From NCBI RefSeq assembly GCF_030463565.1, contig NC_134644.1, forward strand, positions 155,292,191 through 155,356,190: a stretch of DNA of 64,000 bases. Reading direction: 5' to 3'. The notes under the pieces are model-generated. The model did no database searches, was not told where the DNA came from, and saw only the letters and a program-made list of their open reading frames with translations. This stretch comes from Pelecanus crispus. Its lineage: Eukaryota; Chordata; Aves; Pelecaniformes; Pelecanidae. Position numbers and translations under genes: made by a program. Each line of letters begins with the position of its first letter. Positions within the stretch are counted from its first letter, which is position 1. Of this stretch, positions 62,501 to 64,000 are shown in pieces.

Positions 62501-64000
62501 CCTGCTAGTATACTACCACATAATGAAGAGAGAAAAAAAAAATATTACTGCAAGTTTTAAAGTGCCTCAAATTTGCAATGACTTTTGGAAAAGTGAGTAG
62601 ACCAATAACCATCAAACACCAAGAGATGAGTTACACTACCCCCATGCAGTTACTATGTCTATGTGAAAAAGCTGTGCAGCAGATGGTAACTCCAGCAATT
62701 CTTTGTTATATTTACTTTATTTACATACAAATGAATGGATTTTCCTTTTCAATTTATTTTTCGTTTGTATCACCAGCTCTGCCCAGTCTTGGCAAGTGGA
62801 GAAATACAAATGACTTTGCATTACAGATATTATTTGCTACCATAAATGAAGCCTGCTTTGAACTCGACCTTCTCGGTTCAGGTGGGACACAGAAAAGCTA
62901 GTTAGATCTGTACCCTCTTCCCTGTAACAGTGCTTGCCTATCTGTGAAGGATGTTGTATGCATAGATCTTTTAGTGAAACACCTGAATTCAAGAACAGAA
63001 AGTATTTTAACAGCAAATATCAAGCAAAGATAATAGTGTAACAACAACCCTAATTTTCTCTTTAGAGGAACTGAGCCTGTCACTTCTGAACATGAAAATG
63101 TTAGCTTGCTCTAGTGATTCATGCCCTTCTATTTTGGGGCAAATGTATGGGCCACATACTTATTTAGATGTTTCTCTCCAAGGAAATAAGGTTTGTTGCT
63201 GAATTGTTACCAAATCCTGAACTAATAGCGAACACAATGTGTAGAAGCATTCTGTACAATTACTTCATCTTTGGTAGCCATGAAATGCCCCAGAAAGAGA
63301 GAAAAGCCGTAGTGGAAGAATTCTTCCTACCATGTACAGCAATGTCAGAAAGTCTCATTCCTCTGCTTGGTCCAGGTCGTCTCTGGTATGGATTTGTCTG
63401 ATGACTAAAGGGTTGTTACTACCTCCTTGTCCCAAGGATTGTTCCCAAGTTGGAGCTATTTATTGTCCTCCTGTGTCATCAGATATAAGTGTGGTTATGC
63501 AATCTCTGCATTTGTATTGTGGCTGTATCTTTTGTCTCTCTGCACCTCTCTTTAAATATTTTACCCGTTTTTCCCTCTTTGCCAACTATTTTGATTGGAA
63601 ATTTCCAGGGCAGCAGCTCTCATTTGAATGTGCACAGATGAAATCCACATGAAGCTCCTTTTTATAGCAGCAATAGAGCACAGAAACAGAAACATGCTCC
63701 AGCATCAGATTACTGTTGCTTCATTTCTCACATTCCCATTGAGCCCTCTAACACCAGCCGGGTACAACAATTTGTTTTAACACCTTCCTTGTCACTGTTT
63801 TTACTCTTTTGCCCCTAGTATGTGGATATTAAAAAAGCTCTCACAACTGTAATTGATCACAGCTTTTTGAGATCTTTCTTATCTTGTTATTTTATCCGTT
63901 AATTATAGATATATATTGAAATTATAGGTTTCCATGTCAACAAAGTTCCTCTCTCTCCATCCAGCAAGTGAGCTCTTCTTGAAAGCTGGCCAGCTGGCTT
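59572..64000. other. Intergenic, no gene seen
   Basis: AT-rich, unique-looking. The minus frame of 145 codons at 60300-60737 has no domain I recognise. A short (AAACAAAT)n-type tract lies near 60090-60112. The first 150 bp may still belong to the antisense LTR. Confidence 0.6.

Noticed and set aside
1..64000. CRISPR arrays, operons, phage or bacterial systems
   Set aside because: No regular spacer arrays or dense coding. The repeat content is clearly that of a bird nuclear genome.

Overview
This is vertebrate genomic DNA, almost certainly from a bird. Two things support that. CR1 LINE copies of several ages end in the typical (ATTCTATG)n 3' tail. Two LTRs also belong to endogenous-retrovirus families that I recognise as common in bird genomes. 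The avian, probably neoavian, assignment is inference from repeat content. I see no operons, CRISPR arrays, tRNA or rRNA genes, or other prokaryotic features. Most long open frames in the window are chance or repeat-derived.

The window holds one gene I can support. TMEM74 is a 320-codon uninterrupted reading frame on the minus strand at 36108-37070, encoding a two-pass membrane protein linked to lysosomes and autophagy. About 1 kb upstream lies a GC-rich, CpG-dense block (about 38020-38680) with simple GC repeats and a ZNF143/Staf-type motif. This is the probable promoter and non-coding first exon. In other vertebrates TMEM74 lies in gene-poor DNA between EMC2 and TRHR (established knowledge), which fits the emptiness of the rest of the window.

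Layout. 1-13.6 kb is AT-rich intergenic DNA with short CR1 pieces (2903-3054 minus, 12757-12985 plus), an old CR1/L3-like remnant near 7 kb and a 54-bp tandem duplication at 10.2 kb. 13.6-17.2 kb is a long, dead CR1 on the plus strand with ORF1 esterase, endonuclease and reverse transcriptase remnants. 17.2-31 kb is intergenic, with three more CR1 pieces (22.56, 27.45 and 28.5 kb). 31.1-33.2 kb is an unexplained CpG-rich block with a minus-strand AATAAA, followed by sequence that resembles an LTR. 36.1-38.7 kb is TMEM74 and its promoter. 38.7-64 kb is intergenic with a 1.1-kb antisense CR1 (50554-51660), a plus-strand solo LTR (56499-57021) and an antisense LTR-like block with an internal minisatellite (58425-59571).

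I found no convincing new gene system. The items most worth a second look are the CpG-rich block at 31-32.5 kb, the ZNF143 motif in the TMEM74 promoter, the LTR with intact promoter elements, and the minisatellite-bearing LTR.
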